Translations under genes and position numbers: made by a program
The notes under the pieces: model-generated
Told to the model about the DNA's origin: nothing
Seen by the model: the letters and a program-made list of their open reading frames with translations, nothing else
Database searches by the model: none
Part shown: positions 1 through 9,581 of the stretch, one piece after another
How the letters are laid out: each line of letters opens with the position of its first letter
How positions within the stretch are numbered: position 1 is the first letter of the stretch
Assembly: GCF_020164535.1 (NCBI RefSeq)
Contig: NZ_JAIQZC010000001.1
Coordinates: 1,054,001 to 1,118,000 of the forward strand
Reading direction: 5' to 3'
Origin: Psychroflexus montanilacus
GTDB lineage: Bacteria; Bacteroidota; Bacteroidia; Flavobacteriales; Flavobacteriaceae
Length of the DNA: 64,000 nt

Positions 1-42
1 GTTTGCAACCCAATAGGAGCAAAAATACTATAAAATTAAAGA

Positions 43-1017
43 ATGAGTAAAGTAAAATATTACTACGATAGTGAAACTTTATCCTACCGTAAAATTGAAC
101 CCAAGAAAGGGAAAAATTTTGCCCTGGGTACGCTTTTCTTATTAGGAATTATTGCTACAAGTTTCGTATTAGCGCTGGTTTACCTCAACATTCCAAATGT
201 TGAAACCCCCAAAGAAAAAGCATACAAAAGAGAAATTGAGAACATGAAGTTTCAATACGAACTTTTGAATAAGCGAATGGAGGATGTTGTGGATGTGTTG
301 GAAAATGTAGAAGATCGTGACAACAACATATACAGAGTTTATTTTGAAGCCAATCCCATTTCAGAAGAACAACGCAGATCTGGTTTTGGAGGTATCAATA
401 GATATAAAAATCTAGAAGGTTTTGAAAATTCTGAAATTATCACAGAAACCACTAAAAATCTTGATCAACTCGCCAAACGTCTGGTGATTCAATCCAAATC
501 ACTTGATGAAATAGCGGCTTTAGCAAAAAACAAAGAAGCACTATTGGCTTCTATTCCAGCTATTCAGCCTGTCAAAAATGATGATTTAAAGCGTATGGCA
601 TCTGGATTTGGTATCAGGATGCACCCCATCTTAAAGTACAGAAAAATGCATAACGGAATGGATTTTTCTGCACCCTCTAATACTGAGGTATTTGCAACAG
701 GAAATGCTACCGTGAAAAAAGCAAGAAAGACCAGTGGATTTGGAAATTTGATTGTGCTGGATCATGGATTTGGCTACGAAACTTATTACGCACACTTAAA
801 TGAATTTAATGTAAGGCCTGGACAAAAGGTAAAACGTGGAGAAATTATTGGCTATGTTGGTAATTCAGGACTTTCTACGGCTCCCCATTTGCACTATGAA
901 GTTCACAAAAATGGTAAGGTCGTTAACCCTATAAACTTCTATCATGGTGATTTAACTGCCGAGGAGTATGACATCATGTTAAACCAGTCTACGCTTGAAA
1001 ATCAATCTCTAGACTGA
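43..1017 (+). CDS. M23 family (LytM-type) peptidoglycan endopeptidase
   Basis: Membrane-anchored cell-wall hydrolase of 324 aa. A short cytoplasmic N-terminus precedes one membrane segment (about residues 26-48), a charged helical region that could be a coiled coil (about 60-95), and a C-terminal LytM/M23 domain. The zinc site is visible as HNGMD (H203, D207) and HLH (H282, H284), so the protease looks catalytically complete. It should face the periplasm and cut peptide cross-links in peptidoglycan. Its stop overlaps the start of the MerR gene by one base, so the two are probably co-transcribed. Family assignment is firm; the substrate bond is not visible. Confidence 0.93.
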   Translation: MSKVKYYYDSETLSYRKIEPKKGKNFALGTLFLLGIIATSFVLALVYLNIPNVETPKEKAYKREIENMKFQYELLNKRMEDVVDVLENVEDRDNNIYRVYFEANPISEEQRRSGFGGINRYKNLEGFENSEIITETTKNLDQLAKRLVIQSKSLDEIAALAKNKEALLASIPAIQPVKNDDLKRMASGFGIRMHPILKYRKMHNGMDFSAPSNTEVFATGNATVKKARKTSGFGNLIVLDHGFGYETYYAHLNEFNVRPGQKVKRGEIIGYVGNSGLSTAPHLHYEVHKNGKVVNPINFYHGDLTAEEYDIMLNQSTLENQSLD

Positions 1018-1346
1018 TGAAACACCAGCTTGGAGAAAAGCTTTACTATTCTATTGGGGAAGTCTCCAAGGCCTTTGATGTTAACCCATCACTTATACGT
1101 TTTTGGGAAAAAGAATTTGATGAAATTCAACCTAAAAAAAATTCAAAAGGAAATAGAAAATTCACCCAGGAGGATCTTAAAACAATAGACTTCATATACC
1201 ATCTTGTAAAAGAACGTGGATTCACACTTGAGGGTGCAAAGACACACCTTCGTGAAGACAAAAAAGACACCCTTTCCAAATTTGAATTAATCAGCAAATT
1301 GAAAGCCATAAAAGCTGAACTTATCTCTATAAAAAATCAACTTTAA
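1017..1346 (+). CDS. MerR family transcriptional regulator
   Basis: Small regulator of 109 aa with an N-terminal MerR winged helix-turn-helix (YSIGEVSKAF, then SLIRFWEKEF, about residues 11-40) and the wing region KKNSKGNRKF. A helical tail follows. There is no large effector-binding domain and no cysteine cluster, so it belongs to the short MerR type rather than the metal-sensing type. The start codon overlaps the stop of the upstream peptidase gene, and lemA follows 11 nt after its stop, suggesting an operon. Its target genes are unknown. Confidence 0.88.
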   Translation: MKHQLGEKLYYSIGEVSKAFDVNPSLIRFWEKEFDEIQPKKNSKGNRKFTQEDLKTIDFIYHLVKERGFTLEGAKTHLREDKKDTLSKFELISKLKAIKAELISIKNQL

Positions 1347-1357
1347 AAATAAAAAGA

Positions 1358-1957
1358 ATGAAAAAGTGGTTAATCCCAGTTATAATAATTGCAGTTGTAG
1401 GCTTTGGCTTATACAGCTGGACTAAAGGTTTCAATAATACTGCTGTTACGCTACAAGAAGAAGCTAAAACAGCATGGAGTAATGTAGAAAGCGCCTATCA
1501 ACGCAGGAACGATCTAATAGGAAATCTGGTTAAAACGGTACAAGGCGCTGCAGATTTTGAAAGAAATACCTTAACAGATGTAATCGAGGCTAGAGCTAAA
1601 GCAACTTCTGTAAACATAAATGCTGATAATCTTACAGAAGAAAACATACAACAATACGAGCAGGCTCAAGGTGGTTTAAATTCTGCTTTATCTAGATTAT
1701 TGGTAAGTGTTGAGCGCTATCCAGAATTGAAATCCAATCAAAATTTTATGAATCTTCAGACACAATTGGAAGGGACCGAAAACAGAATTAACGTAGAAAG
1801 AAATCGCTACAACTCTTCAGTTGGAGAGTACAACACTCACATCAAAGTATTTCCAAATTCTATCTTTGCTGGCTGGTTCAATTTTGATGAAATGTCTAGA
1901 TATTCTGCAGATGAAGGTTCTGAAAATGCGAGAGAAGTAGAGTTTGATTTCAATTAA
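1358..1957 (+). CDS. LemA family protein
   Basis: LemA-type protein of 199 aa: one N-terminal membrane anchor (about residues 4-22) followed by a long helical domain with the family signature (AWSNVESAYQRRNDLIGNLV, and later VERYPELKSNQNFMNLQTQL). The family is widespread but its molecular role is poorly known. Ten nucleotides separate it from a TPM-domain gene and a second TPM gene follows, the classical lemA-TPM arrangement. A second lemA lies at 4267-4824 beside an M48 protease. Confidence 0.92.
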   Translation: MKKWLIPVIIIAVVGFGLYSWTKGFNNTAVTLQEEAKTAWSNVESAYQRRNDLIGNLVKTVQGAADFERNTLTDVIEARAKATSVNINADNLTEENIQQYEQAQGGLNSALSRLLVSVERYPELKSNQNFMNLQTQLEGTENRINVERNRYNSSVGEYNTHIKVFPNSIFAGWFNFDEMSRYSADEGSENAREVEFDFN

Positions 1958-1967
1958 AACACAATTC

Positions 1968-2402
1968 ATGAAAGTTTCTGAGTTTATAAATCCTGAAGAA
2001 GAAAAGGAAATTGTCGAAGCCATCAAAAAGGCAGAATTGAATACCTCAGGCGAGATACGTGTCCATATTGAACACACTTGTGATGGTGATAGATTTGAGC
2101 ATGCGCTTGAAATTTTTGAAAAGCTGGAAATGCATAAAACAGAGCTTTCTAACGGAGTTTTAATTTATGTATCTATAGATGACCATCAACTTGTAATCCT
2201 AGGTGATAAAGGCATAAATAATGTCGTTCCAAATGGGTTTTGGGAAAGTACTAAAGATGAAATCATAAGCCAATTTAAATCTGGCAACTATAAGCAAGGC
2301 CTGATTAATGGCATATTGGAAGCTGGAGAACAACTGAAACAACATTTCCCTTATCAATCTGATGACACTAACGAATTGAATGACGAAATCTCTAAAGGTT
2401 AA
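1968..2402 (+). CDS. TPM domain protein, soluble
   Basis: 144 aa when started at the ATG at 1968; the reading frame is open back to a TTG at 1944, but that would overlap lemA. It has a TPM (TLP18.3/Psb32/MOLO-1) fold, recognisable from SGEIRVHIEH, the central NGVLIYVSIDDHQLVILGDK and the C-terminal YKQGLINGILEAGEQL. It has no signal peptide or membrane segment, so it is probably cytoplasmic, unlike the next gene. It lies 3 nt before the second TPM gene. Function in bacteria is not established. Confidence 0.88.
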   Translation: MKVSEFINPEEEKEIVEAIKKAELNTSGEIRVHIEHTCDGDRFEHALEIFEKLEMHKTELSNGVLIYVSIDDHQLVILGDKGINNVVPNGFWESTKDEIISQFKSGNYKQGLINGILEAGEQLKQHFPYQSDDTNELNDEISKG

Positions 2403-2405
2403 TCT

Positions 2406-3215
2406 ATGAAGTCAGTACAACGACTATTTTTATATACTTTACTTGCCGTTTTAAGTTTTGGTTCCAGTGGTTATTCTCAGATAGAAATCCCCAAAAAACC
2501 TTCAAAAGAAATGTCTGTTTATGACGGTGCAGATCTTTTTAAAGATAACGAGGTTCGTCAACTCAGGAAAAAGCTAGAAACTTATGCAGATACTACGTCT
2601 ACACAAATAGTTGTGGCAACAATCAAAACTCTTAATGGCGAATACATTGGAACTTATGCAGCAGAGTGGGCTCAGAAATGGGGTATAGGTCAGAAAGGGG
2701 AAGATAATGGTCTTCTTATATTGATAGCAAAAAATGATAGTAAAATCTGGATCACGACGGGTTATGGACTTGAACAATACTTAACAGATGCAACCACTAA
2801 AACAGTTATTGAAAACATTATCCTTCCAGAGTTTAGAAAAGCTGATTATTATGAAGGAATAGATAAGGGAACTACAGCCATTTTTGAAGTTCTCGCTGGA
2901 AGATTTGATGCCTCCGAAGTTAAGCAATCAAAGAGCGAAAGCACCTGGCCATTTGCTATTTTTCCTATTCTCATTTTCATAGTTATTTTTATACTTATCG
3001 CCAGAAAAAACAGAGGTGGCGGTTCTGGTAAAGGCAACAATAATCGTCGTGGCGGCCCAGATTTCCTTGATTTTCTCATCTTAGGCAGTATGGGGAGAAG
3101 TATGGGCGGTGGAAGCTTTGGCGGCTCATCTGGTGGCTTTGGCGGTGGAGGAGGTTTTAGTGGTGGATTTGGCGGTGGTGGCTTCGGCGGCGGAGGTGCT
3201 GGTGGAAGTTGGTAA
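2406..3215 (+). CDS. TPM domain protein with membrane anchor and Gly-rich tail (YgcG type)
   Basis: Exported protein of 269 aa: signal peptide (about residues 1-24), TPM domain (about 35-165, with STQIVVATIKTLNGE and DNGLLILIAKNDSKIWITTG), one membrane segment (about 178-196, FAIFPILIFIVIFILI), a basic linker, and a C-terminal tail that is almost pure Gly/Ser/Phe. This is the YgcG-like architecture, with the TPM domain in the periplasm. It ends the lemA cluster and converges on the M48 gene. The tail is low-complexity, and the same bases give open but meaningless frames on the other strand. Confidence 0.9.
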   Translation: MKSVQRLFLYTLLAVLSFGSSGYSQIEIPKKPSKEMSVYDGADLFKDNEVRQLRKKLETYADTTSTQIVVATIKTLNGEYIGTYAAEWAQKWGIGQKGEDNGLLILIAKNDSKIWITTGYGLEQYLTDATTKTVIENIILPEFRKADYYEGIDKGTTAIFEVLAGRFDASEVKQSKSESTWPFAIFPILIFIVIFILIARKNRGGGSGKGNNNRRGGPDFLDFLILGSMGRSMGGGSFGGSSGGFGGGGGFSGGFGGGGFGGGGAGGSW

Positions 3216-3303
3216 TTTTAAAAAAAACTAAATCACAATGACTAAAAACTATTTCGATTTGTTACTTTAAAGAACTTAATAGTTTTAAATTAATATTAAG
3301 GCC

Positions 3304-4254
3304 CTAGAATTGCTCCAAAAACTGAATTCGCTTCTCAATAGGTGGATGCGTTGAAAACCATTTTCCAATGCCTCCTAGAAATCCAACTTTACCATCTTTA
3401 GGTGTGTTTTCAATAAATAGTTCTTGGACGTCTTCACTTTTCACATCATCTACATGATGGTTGGGTGCTATCTTTTTTAGTGCCGAAGCTAGTGCCCAAG
3501 GCTTTCTCGTCATATCTGCTGCTCCAGAATCTGCCATATATTCCCGTTTACGACTTAAAGCAAATTTGAAAAGTAAAGACACAAAATAAGCCACAGCAGC
3601 AATGGCTAATATGATAATCATAGCCTTTCCGCTATCCTTATTATTTCGTCTAGACATTCCTCCGTAAAGAAAACTCCTGAATGCAATTTGGACCACAAAG
3701 GAAAATATGCCCACAAAAATGATACTTACCACTAGCAATCGAACGTCCTTGTTGCGGATATGCATCAACTCGTGAGCAATAACACCTTCCAGTTCGTCAT
3801 CATCAAGCTTATCGATAAGTCCACGGGTTAGTGTAACGGTATAGTCTTTTTTACGAATTCCACTAGCAAAGGCATTCAAGGCTTTACTTTCAATAATTTT
3901 TACGTTTGGCATTTGCATTCCTACACTTATGCATAAATTTTCTACTAAATTGTAGACACGCATGTTTTCCTTACGGCTCAGTGTTTTTGAGCCTGTTGCC
4001 ATAGAAATCATTTTGGTATTGAAAAAGTAAGCTATCAAAAACCAAACTGCTACTATGATAACAGTAGCAGGAATTGCTCCTGTGAAAATGTCTAAAGCAA
4101 CTTCGGGTTGGGGATCTCCAAATTCATCAAAAGTTAGGAAATACACTGCAGCAAACACAGCCACGAGTAATAGAATTGGGAACGCAATTAAAATAAGTGT
4201 AGAACGAAAATTATTACGCCTAATTTGGGTTTGGATACCCACAAACTTTGCCAT
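3304..4254 (-). CDS. M48 family zinc metalloprotease (HtpX-like)
   Basis: Integral membrane protease of 316 aa. Two N-terminal membrane segments (about 20-40 and 60-80) precede the HELMH zinc motif (H161, E162, H165). Further membrane segments follow, then the third-ligand region KREYMADSGA and a conserved C-terminal FSTHPPIEKRI. Such proteases act in membrane-protein quality control. It lies 12 nt downstream of lemA in the same direction, the common LemA-HtpX pairing. Whether this should be called htpX itself is uncertain. Confidence 0.9.
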   Translation of the reverse strand: MAKFVGIQTQIRRNNFRSTLILIAFPILLLVAVFAAVYFLTFDEFGDPQPEVALDIFTGAIPATVIIVAVWFLIAYFFNTKMISMATGSKTLSRKENMRVYNLVENLCISVGMQMPNVKIIESKALNAFASGIRKKDYTVTLTRGLIDKLDDDELEGVIAHELMHIRNKDVRLLVVSIIFVGIFSFVVQIAFRSFLYGGMSRRNNKDSGKAMIIILAIAAVAYFVSLLFKFALSRKREYMADSGAADMTRKPWALASALKKIAPNHHVDDVKSEDVQELFIENTPKDGKVGFLGGIGKWFSTHPPIEKRIQFLEQF

Positions 4255-4266
4255 AAAAAATGTTGT

Positions 4267-4824
4267 TTAAAAGCTAACCTCAGGAGCTTTATCCAGACCT
4301 GATCTTGCTTCACCTAAATCGAACATAGGCTGACGACTAAAACCGAACATCCCCGCAAAAATTAGATTTGGAAATTTTTCGATAGCCGTATTTAGCTCTC
4401 TGGTCGCTGAATTAAAAAATCGTCTTACAGCAGCCAGTTTATTTTCGATATCTGAAATTTCGGTTTGTAGTTGCATGAAATTTTCGTTAGCCTTCAAGTC
4501 TGGATAGGCTTCAACTTGAACATTTAAACCCTGCAATGCAGAGCCTAATTCTTTTTCTGCGGCAATTTTATCATTTACTGTACTTGCATTTATAGCGTTA
4601 CGCCTGGCATTAGTGACCGATTCTAAAGTTTCGCGTTCGTGAGTCATGTAGCCTTTTACTGCATTGACCAGTTGCGGTATCAAATCATGACGTTGCTTCA
4701 ATTGAACATCAATGTCGGCAAATGCATTTTCTCTGCGGTTTCTAAGATTTACGAGGTTGTTATAAATAGCAATAATCCATATGACTAAGACAACTATAAC
4801 GCCAATGACAATAAAAATTCCCAT
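4267..4824 (-). CDS. LemA family protein (second copy)
   Basis: 185 aa with an N-terminal membrane segment (about residues 2-22) and a LemA helical domain (ENAFADIDVQLKQRHDLIPQ, and later VEAYPDLKANENFMQLQTEI). It is closer to the common LemA consensus than the copy at 1358, which suggests the two are old paralogues rather than a recent duplication. It is the first gene of a two-gene unit with the M48 protease. A TAnnTTTG element sits just upstream on the same strand. Confidence 0.94.
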   Translation of the reverse strand: MGIFIVIGVIVVLVIWIIAIYNNLVNLRNRRENAFADIDVQLKQRHDLIPQLVNAVKGYMTHERETLESVTNARRNAINASTVNDKIAAEKELGSALQGLNVQVEAYPDLKANENFMQLQTEISDIENKLAAVRRFFNSATRELNTAIEKFPNLIFAGMFGFSRQPMFDLGEARSGLDKAPEVSF

Positions 4825-4846
4825 AATTCCAAAATTAAGTTAACAA

Positions 4847-4854
4847 CAAATATA
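4847..4854 (-). promoter_or_regulatory. Promoter -7 element for lemA-M48
   Basis: On the minus strand this reads TATATTTG, matching the Bacteroidota -7 consensus TAnnTTTG, 22 bases before the lemA start. No clear -33 TTG was seen at ideal spacing. Confidence 0.45.
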
Positions 4855-4973
4855 GCTAAAATATGTCCTGAAAGTATCACTATGTTAATGCAGGAGTTAA
4901 GTTTTAATCCTGAGGATCTATCACAGCTTATACAGTAATCATAATAAATTTAAAAAAGGATATTCAGTTATTA

Positions 4974-7739
4974 TCAAAAACGCCTTCTTCGAGAATTTGG
5001 ATCCTTTCCACCAAATTTACTGAGCTTGTAAGTGAAACTCAGCATAAAATAACGCTCCAAAATCAACTGGTCTGTGTCTTGAACAAAATCATCTCCTGTT
5101 TGTCTTCGGGTACCTATGTTCTGGTCTAGCAAATCATAAACTTTAAATTTTAAAGTAGCATTATCCTTTAAAAACTGATATCCAATACTCATATTCCACT
5201 GTAAAGATGTTGATCTAAAATCTGCTGCTACATTACCAAACTTAAAATATGTGATATCATTTCCAAATACCACATTTTTTGGCCAATAAGTGGTCGTCTG
5301 AAGGGAGAAATTCAGGTTTGTGAACTCTTCGTTCCTGTTAGCATTTATGTTATAGTTCCTTAAATTATAATCGATACTAATACCTGGATTTAAGGTTATA
5401 AATTCATCTTTTTCATAAGTAAGTCCAATGCCTGGTGAAACGACGTAATTTTCACTTTCAAATTGCTGAGCATTAGTAAACCCTAATGTTTTTGAATACT
5501 GGCCAGAAATATTTCCTCTTAGTCTATAAGTGTCTTTGTTCTCTGCTTTATATTGTTTACTATAATAAAAATTCGCGTTCGCATCTTGTCCGCCACTTAT
5601 GTTATCAAATGTCGTTGTCCTAAGAAGGTCTTGATCTGTCACAGATACTGAAACAACTTGATCTTGAATATATGAATAGGACATGTAAAACCCGTAACCT
5701 GATCTTGACTTAAAATCAAAATTATTGAAGCTTACATTAATATTTTGATCGAAAGATGGCCTTAGATTCGGGTTTCCTTCAATGATATTTAGAGGATCAG
5801 TTTGTATCCGTACCGGTTGAAGCTGTTGGATTGAAGGAATATTATTGCTGTTTCTATAGTAAACACTAATTCGTTTTGAACGTTCAAATTCATACCTCAA
5901 ATTAGCACTTGTAAACAGGTTATTAAAATCATTCTTAAACCCTACATTTCGAATTAAATTCTCTGTTCTCAATTGTGTATTGAGCAGTCCTACATTGAAT
6001 CCTGTCCTTAATTTATCACCCTCATACCTTAAGCCAACATTTGGGATATGGGTCTCCCCTTTGACTTTAAACTCGTTACTCAATTCTGCATTGAAATTTG
6101 AATAGGTTCCTGTGTTCTCATCAAAATCCAGGACACTCCTTTCATTTTTGCTTGACTCTATTTCATAAGAATAAGCGATATCAAGAAATAAGTTATCTGT
6201 CATTACAGAGCGATAGCGAGACCTTATCTCGTAGGTGTCAGAATTATTATCTTCTGAAATTAACTGGTCTTGAATCTCTGTCGTTGGATTCGTTCCGAAA
6301 GTTTCTCTACTAGAAAAGAAAAAATTATCACTTTCACTCTTATTATTTTCATTTTCGAATGAAAAATTCAAGAACGCACCTCTATTCCCAAACTTTCTAG
6401 TGATGGAAAGATCATTACTAAACGTAAAATTCAAGTTATCATTCCTATTATCAGTTTCAGAATTGTTTATCAAACCTCCATCTTCTGCCAGAGATTCCGA
6501 TAAACTTGAACTTTGGTTTGTACCCTTATTTATATTTATAGAAGGTCTGATATTGATCCTTGTTAAAGTATCCGGCTTGAATGTAAAGTTGACATTACCT
6601 CTATGAGAATTATTATCTCTTCTTGAATTGCTCTCAGAATTTGTGAAGAAAGTTCTATCAGGAAGGATATTTTCTCTTCTAGTTGAAGTCCTCGTGTCGG
6701 TTTTATTACTCCCAAAAAAGTAATCCCCAGAAACCTCGTATTCTTTGCCCCATTCATTAACAAAATTGAGCCCTGCAGTTTCGGATTTTGTAATTCCGGA
6801 ATCATTTCCAAAGTTAATACCATTAATACCAAAACCCCCACCACTACTTCTTGTTATAGTTCTTGCTCTTCTACCCATCGCATCAAAAACTTCGTCAAAG
6901 GTGAATCCACTACTGTTGATATTATTGGAGCTTGCCAAAACGCTAAACCTCAATTTGTCTTCAAAATAATTGGCGATACCGCTCATTTCGTACCTGTCAT
7001 CCGTGCCTCCACCTATAGTTGCTCTGGAAAAATAACCTCTATTTTTATCTTCATCAATGGTAATATTGATGGTTTTATTTTCAGAATCTCCTTCTTCACC
7101 TGTAAATTCTTGAGACTGAGTTTTGGTATCAACCACCTGAATTTTGTTGATAATTTCTTTGGGTAAATTCTTTGTCGCAATTTTAGGATCATTCCCAAAA
7201 AATTCTTTCCCATTTACCAAAATCCTTTGAACAGGTTTCCCGTTTACAGTAATATTCCCTTGCACATCCACTTCCACACCGGGCAACTGCTTAAGTGTCT
7301 CTTCCAAATTAGCATCAGGACGTGTTTTGAAAGACGCTGCATTAAATTCTAAAGTATCTTTCTTAATGGTAATCGGCGAACGATTTACGTTTACTAGAAC
7401 TTCATCGAGATTGTTAGTAAGTTCCTCTAATTTTATTTCCCCAAGATCTATTGTTGAAGTGTTTAACTTAACAATTTTTACATAAGACTGCATCCCAGTA
7501 AAACTAATGTTAAGTCGAGCCTGATCTTCTTTTGCTTTAACAGCTAACTCAAAGCCACCTTCACTATTCGTTATGGTGTAATTCAATAAAGTAGAATCTC
7601 CAAGGGTTTCTGCAAAAACTGTTGCGGAACTAAGTGGGTTAGAAGTATTATCTACAACTATTCCTTTTAGAGTAAAGTCTTGTGCTTTTGAAGTCAAAAC
7701 ACAAAACATTATACCTAAGCAAGTGAGGATTTTTTTCAT
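4974..7739 (-). CDS. Outer membrane beta-barrel receptor with carboxypeptidase-like and plug domains
   Basis: 921 aa. A signal peptide (about residues 1-19) is followed by a carboxypeptidase-regulatory-like beta-sandwich (about 22-105, beginning FTLKGIVVDNTSNPLSSATV), a TonB plug-like domain (about 130-230, PDANLEETLKQLPGVEVD and VNGKPVQRILVNGKEF) and a large C-terminal barrel rich in Asn, Ser and Arg ending in an aromatic strand (YFMLSFTYKLSKFGG). This is the OMP_b-brl_3 group of TonB-linked proteins. No SusD partner is adjacent, so polysaccharide uptake is not implied; the substrate is unknown. Confidence 0.88.
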   Translation of the reverse strand: MKKILTCLGIMFCVLTSKAQDFTLKGIVVDNTSNPLSSATVFAETLGDSTLLNYTITNSEGGFELAVKAKEDQARLNISFTGMQSYVKIVKLNTSTIDLGEIKLEELTNNLDEVLVNVNRSPITIKKDTLEFNAASFKTRPDANLEETLKQLPGVEVDVQGNITVNGKPVQRILVNGKEFFGNDPKIATKNLPKEIINKIQVVDTKTQSQEFTGEEGDSENKTINITIDEDKNRGYFSRATIGGGTDDRYEMSGIANYFEDKLRFSVLASSNNINSSGFTFDEVFDAMGRRARTITRSSGGGFGINGINFGNDSGITKSETAGLNFVNEWGKEYEVSGDYFFGSNKTDTRTSTRRENILPDRTFFTNSESNSRRDNNSHRGNVNFTFKPDTLTRINIRPSININKGTNQSSSLSESLAEDGGLINNSETDNRNDNLNFTFSNDLSITRKFGNRGAFLNFSFENENNKSESDNFFFSSRETFGTNPTTEIQDQLISEDNNSDTYEIRSRYRSVMTDNLFLDIAYSYEIESSKNERSVLDFDENTGTYSNFNAELSNEFKVKGETHIPNVGLRYEGDKLRTGFNVGLLNTQLRTENLIRNVGFKNDFNNLFTSANLRYEFERSKRISVYYRNSNNIPSIQQLQPVRIQTDPLNIIEGNPNLRPSFDQNINVSFNNFDFKSRSGYGFYMSYSYIQDQVVSVSVTDQDLLRTTTFDNISGGQDANANFYYSKQYKAENKDTYRLRGNISGQYSKTLGFTNAQQFESENYVVSPGIGLTYEKDEFITLNPGISIDYNLRNYNINANRNEEFTNLNFSLQTTTYWPKNVVFGNDITYFKFGNVAADFRSTSLQWNMSIGYQFLKDNATLKFKVYDLLDQNIGTRRQTGDDFVQDTDQLILERYFMLSFTYKLSKFGGKDPNSRRRRF

Positions 7740-7838
7740 AGTAAATTGGTGAAAATACCCTACTAAGACTCAAGTAATGTCTCAACGTTTAATTTAGTTA
7801 TAAAAAACTAAATTATTTATAAAATGAAGTGAATACCT

Positions 7839-9143
7839 TTACTTTTTCCTCATATAAATAGAGATAGGAACCCCTTTGAAGTCAAATTCCTGTCTCAATT
7901 TGTTTTCCAGAAAACGCTTATAAGGTTCCTTCACGTATTGAGGAAGATTACAGAAAAAAGCAAACTGAGGTTGTGGTGTGGGTAACTGCGTGATGAATTT
8001 AATCTTCACATACTTGCCTTTCAAAGCAGGTGGAGGATTTTCAGCAATCACAGGCAGCATGACGTCATTAAGCTCTCTGGTTTTAATTTTTTTACTTCGG
8101 TTTTGATAAACCTCAACTGCCGTTTCAATGGCTTTAAAAATTCTCTGTTTATTTAGAACTGAGATAAATACAATCGGCACGTCCACAAAAGGAGAAATTT
8201 CTTGACGGATTTTAGCTTCAAAATCCTTCATAGTATTGGTTTCTTTTTCAACCAAATCCCATTTATTGACCAAAATCACGACGCCTTTTCTATTCTTTTC
8301 TGCCAGCCAAAATATACTTTGATCCTGACCTTCAAAACCTCGAGAAGCATCCAAAACTATCAAACAAACGTCAGCATTTTCTATAGCTCTCACGCTTCGC
8401 ATCACCGAGTAAAACTCAAGATCTTCTTTTACTTTTGCCTTTCTACGAATTCCCGCAGTGTCCACAAGTTTAAAATCAAAACCAAATCTATTGTAACGTG
8501 TATCAATAGAATCTCTTGTCGTTCCTGCAATATCGGTGACGATATAACGATCTTCACCTAACAGCGCGTTTATAAATGAAGACTTCCCCGCATTTGGCCG
8601 TCCTACAATGGCAAATTTTGGTAAATCTTCATCAACTTCCACCTCACGTTCTGGAAGTTTCTCTACAATTGCATCTAGCAATTCCCCGGTTCCACCACCA
8701 CTTGTTGCGGAAATTGTATAATATTCTCCAAGTCCTAAGTTGTAAAACTCAAGCGCATCGGTTCTATTTTTATTGGAATCAACTTTGTTTACACAAAGTA
8801 CCACCGGTTTATTCACTCGGCGAAGCAATTTGGCCACATCCTCATCCATAGGTGTAATCCCTGTGATGACATCTACAACAAATACAATTACATCCGCTTC
8901 ATCGATAGCCAGTTCAACCTGTTTGTCGATTTCTTTTTCAAACACATCATCACTCCCTATTACATAACCCCCAGTATCGATAAGTGTAAACTCACGCCCA
9001 TTCCAGTCAGACTTCCCGTAGTGCCTATCACGCGTCACACCACTCACAGAATCCACAATAGCTTCTCTGCGTTTTATCATTCTATTAAAGAGGGTGGATT
9101 TTCCTACGTTTGGTCGGCCAACAACGGCTACAATGCTATTCAT
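7839..9143 (-). CDS. der: Ribosome biogenesis GTPase Der (EngA)
   Basis: 434 aa with two consecutive GTPase domains and a C-terminal KH-like domain. First domain: GRPNVGKST (residues 9-17), DTGGY, NKVD. Second domain: [26 protein letters not shown]. The KH-like end contains [16 protein letters not shown]. Double-domain architecture and length are diagnostic for Der, which acts in 50S subunit maturation. It is a single gene with its own promoter element upstream. Confidence 0.98.
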   Translation of the reverse strand: MNSIVAVVGRPNVGKSTLFNRMIKRREAIVDSVSGVTRDRHYGKSDWNGREFTLIDTGGYVIGSDDVFEKEIDKQVELAIDEADVIVFVVDVITGITPMDEDVAKLLRRVNKPVVLCVNKVDSNKNRTDALEFYNLGLGEYYTISATSGGGTGELLDAIVEKLPEREVEVDEDLPKFAIVGRPNAGKSSFINALLGEDRYIVTDIAGTTRDSIDTRYNRFGFDFKLVDTAGIRRKAKVKEDLEFYSVMRSVRAIENADVCLIVLDASRGFEGQDQSIFWLAEKNRKGVVILVNKWDLVEKETNTMKDFEAKIRQEISPFVDVPIVFISVLNKQRIFKAIETAVEVYQNRSKKIKTRELNDVMLPVIAENPPPALKGKYVKIKFITQLPTPQPQFAFFCNLPQYVKEPYKRFLENKLRQEFDFKGVPISIYMRKK

Positions 9144-9164
9144 TTCTGTAATTTAAATAATTTG

Positions 9165-9172
9165 CAAAGGTA
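9165..9172 (-). promoter_or_regulatory. Promoter -7 element for der
   Basis: Minus-strand TACCTTTG fits TAnnTTTG and lies 22 bases before the der start. A TTG is found 15 bases further upstream, slightly closer than the usual -33 spacing. Confidence 0.45.
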
Positions 9173-9581
9173 CATTAAATAACGATGCAAGAATATAAGT
9201 ATTTTCCCCCTTTTTTCTTCTGATTTTGTGCACGTTGACTTAATCGTAAAAGATATCCAGCTTTATCATCTAGATAACGTGATGCAGCATCCTGGGTTAT
9301 ACGACAAAACTGAAGTCGGCGTGGAGTTTGAGTTCTATTCTACTTCCTCGATCATCATAAGCGACTCCAACGCTTTGAAAATCCTAAACCTGTGAGGTTT
9401 TTGAAACCTCACAGGTTTCTCAAAACAGTAAGGTCTTTTTTACACTCTAAGGCTTAGTTAAAAATTGAAAGTCAATCAAATAGCACTCAGAATTTACAAA
9501 TGTCAATAATATTACACAACTTTTGAAGGCGTATAAATTCAATTTGAAAATTTTGTTTACTTTTTGACTTTTAAACTAGTT
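9173..9581. other. Intergenic stretch between der and an unknown membrane gene
   Basis: About 410 bases without a convincing gene. It contains a perfect 15-bp inverted repeat at 9386-9418 and a 55-codon plus-strand open frame from a GTG at 9228 to a TGA at 9393-9395 that runs into the repeat. The translated frame (for example LYHLDNVMQHPGLYDKTEVG) looks protein-like but I do not recognise it; it may be a gene remnant. Confidence 0.4.
9386..9418. repeat. Palindromic intergenic repeat (REP-like)
   Basis: AAACCTGTGAGGTTT, a 3-base loop TTG, then the exact reverse complement. There is no T-run after it, so it is not a normal terminator. Short palindromes of this kind built on CCTGTGAGG are common intergenic repeats in Bacteroidota genomes. 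Confidence 0.7.

Noticed and set aside
4974-7739. SusC-type polysaccharide uptake locus
   Set aside because: There is no SusD partner or glycoside hydrolase nearby, and the barrel fits the OMP_b-brl type better.
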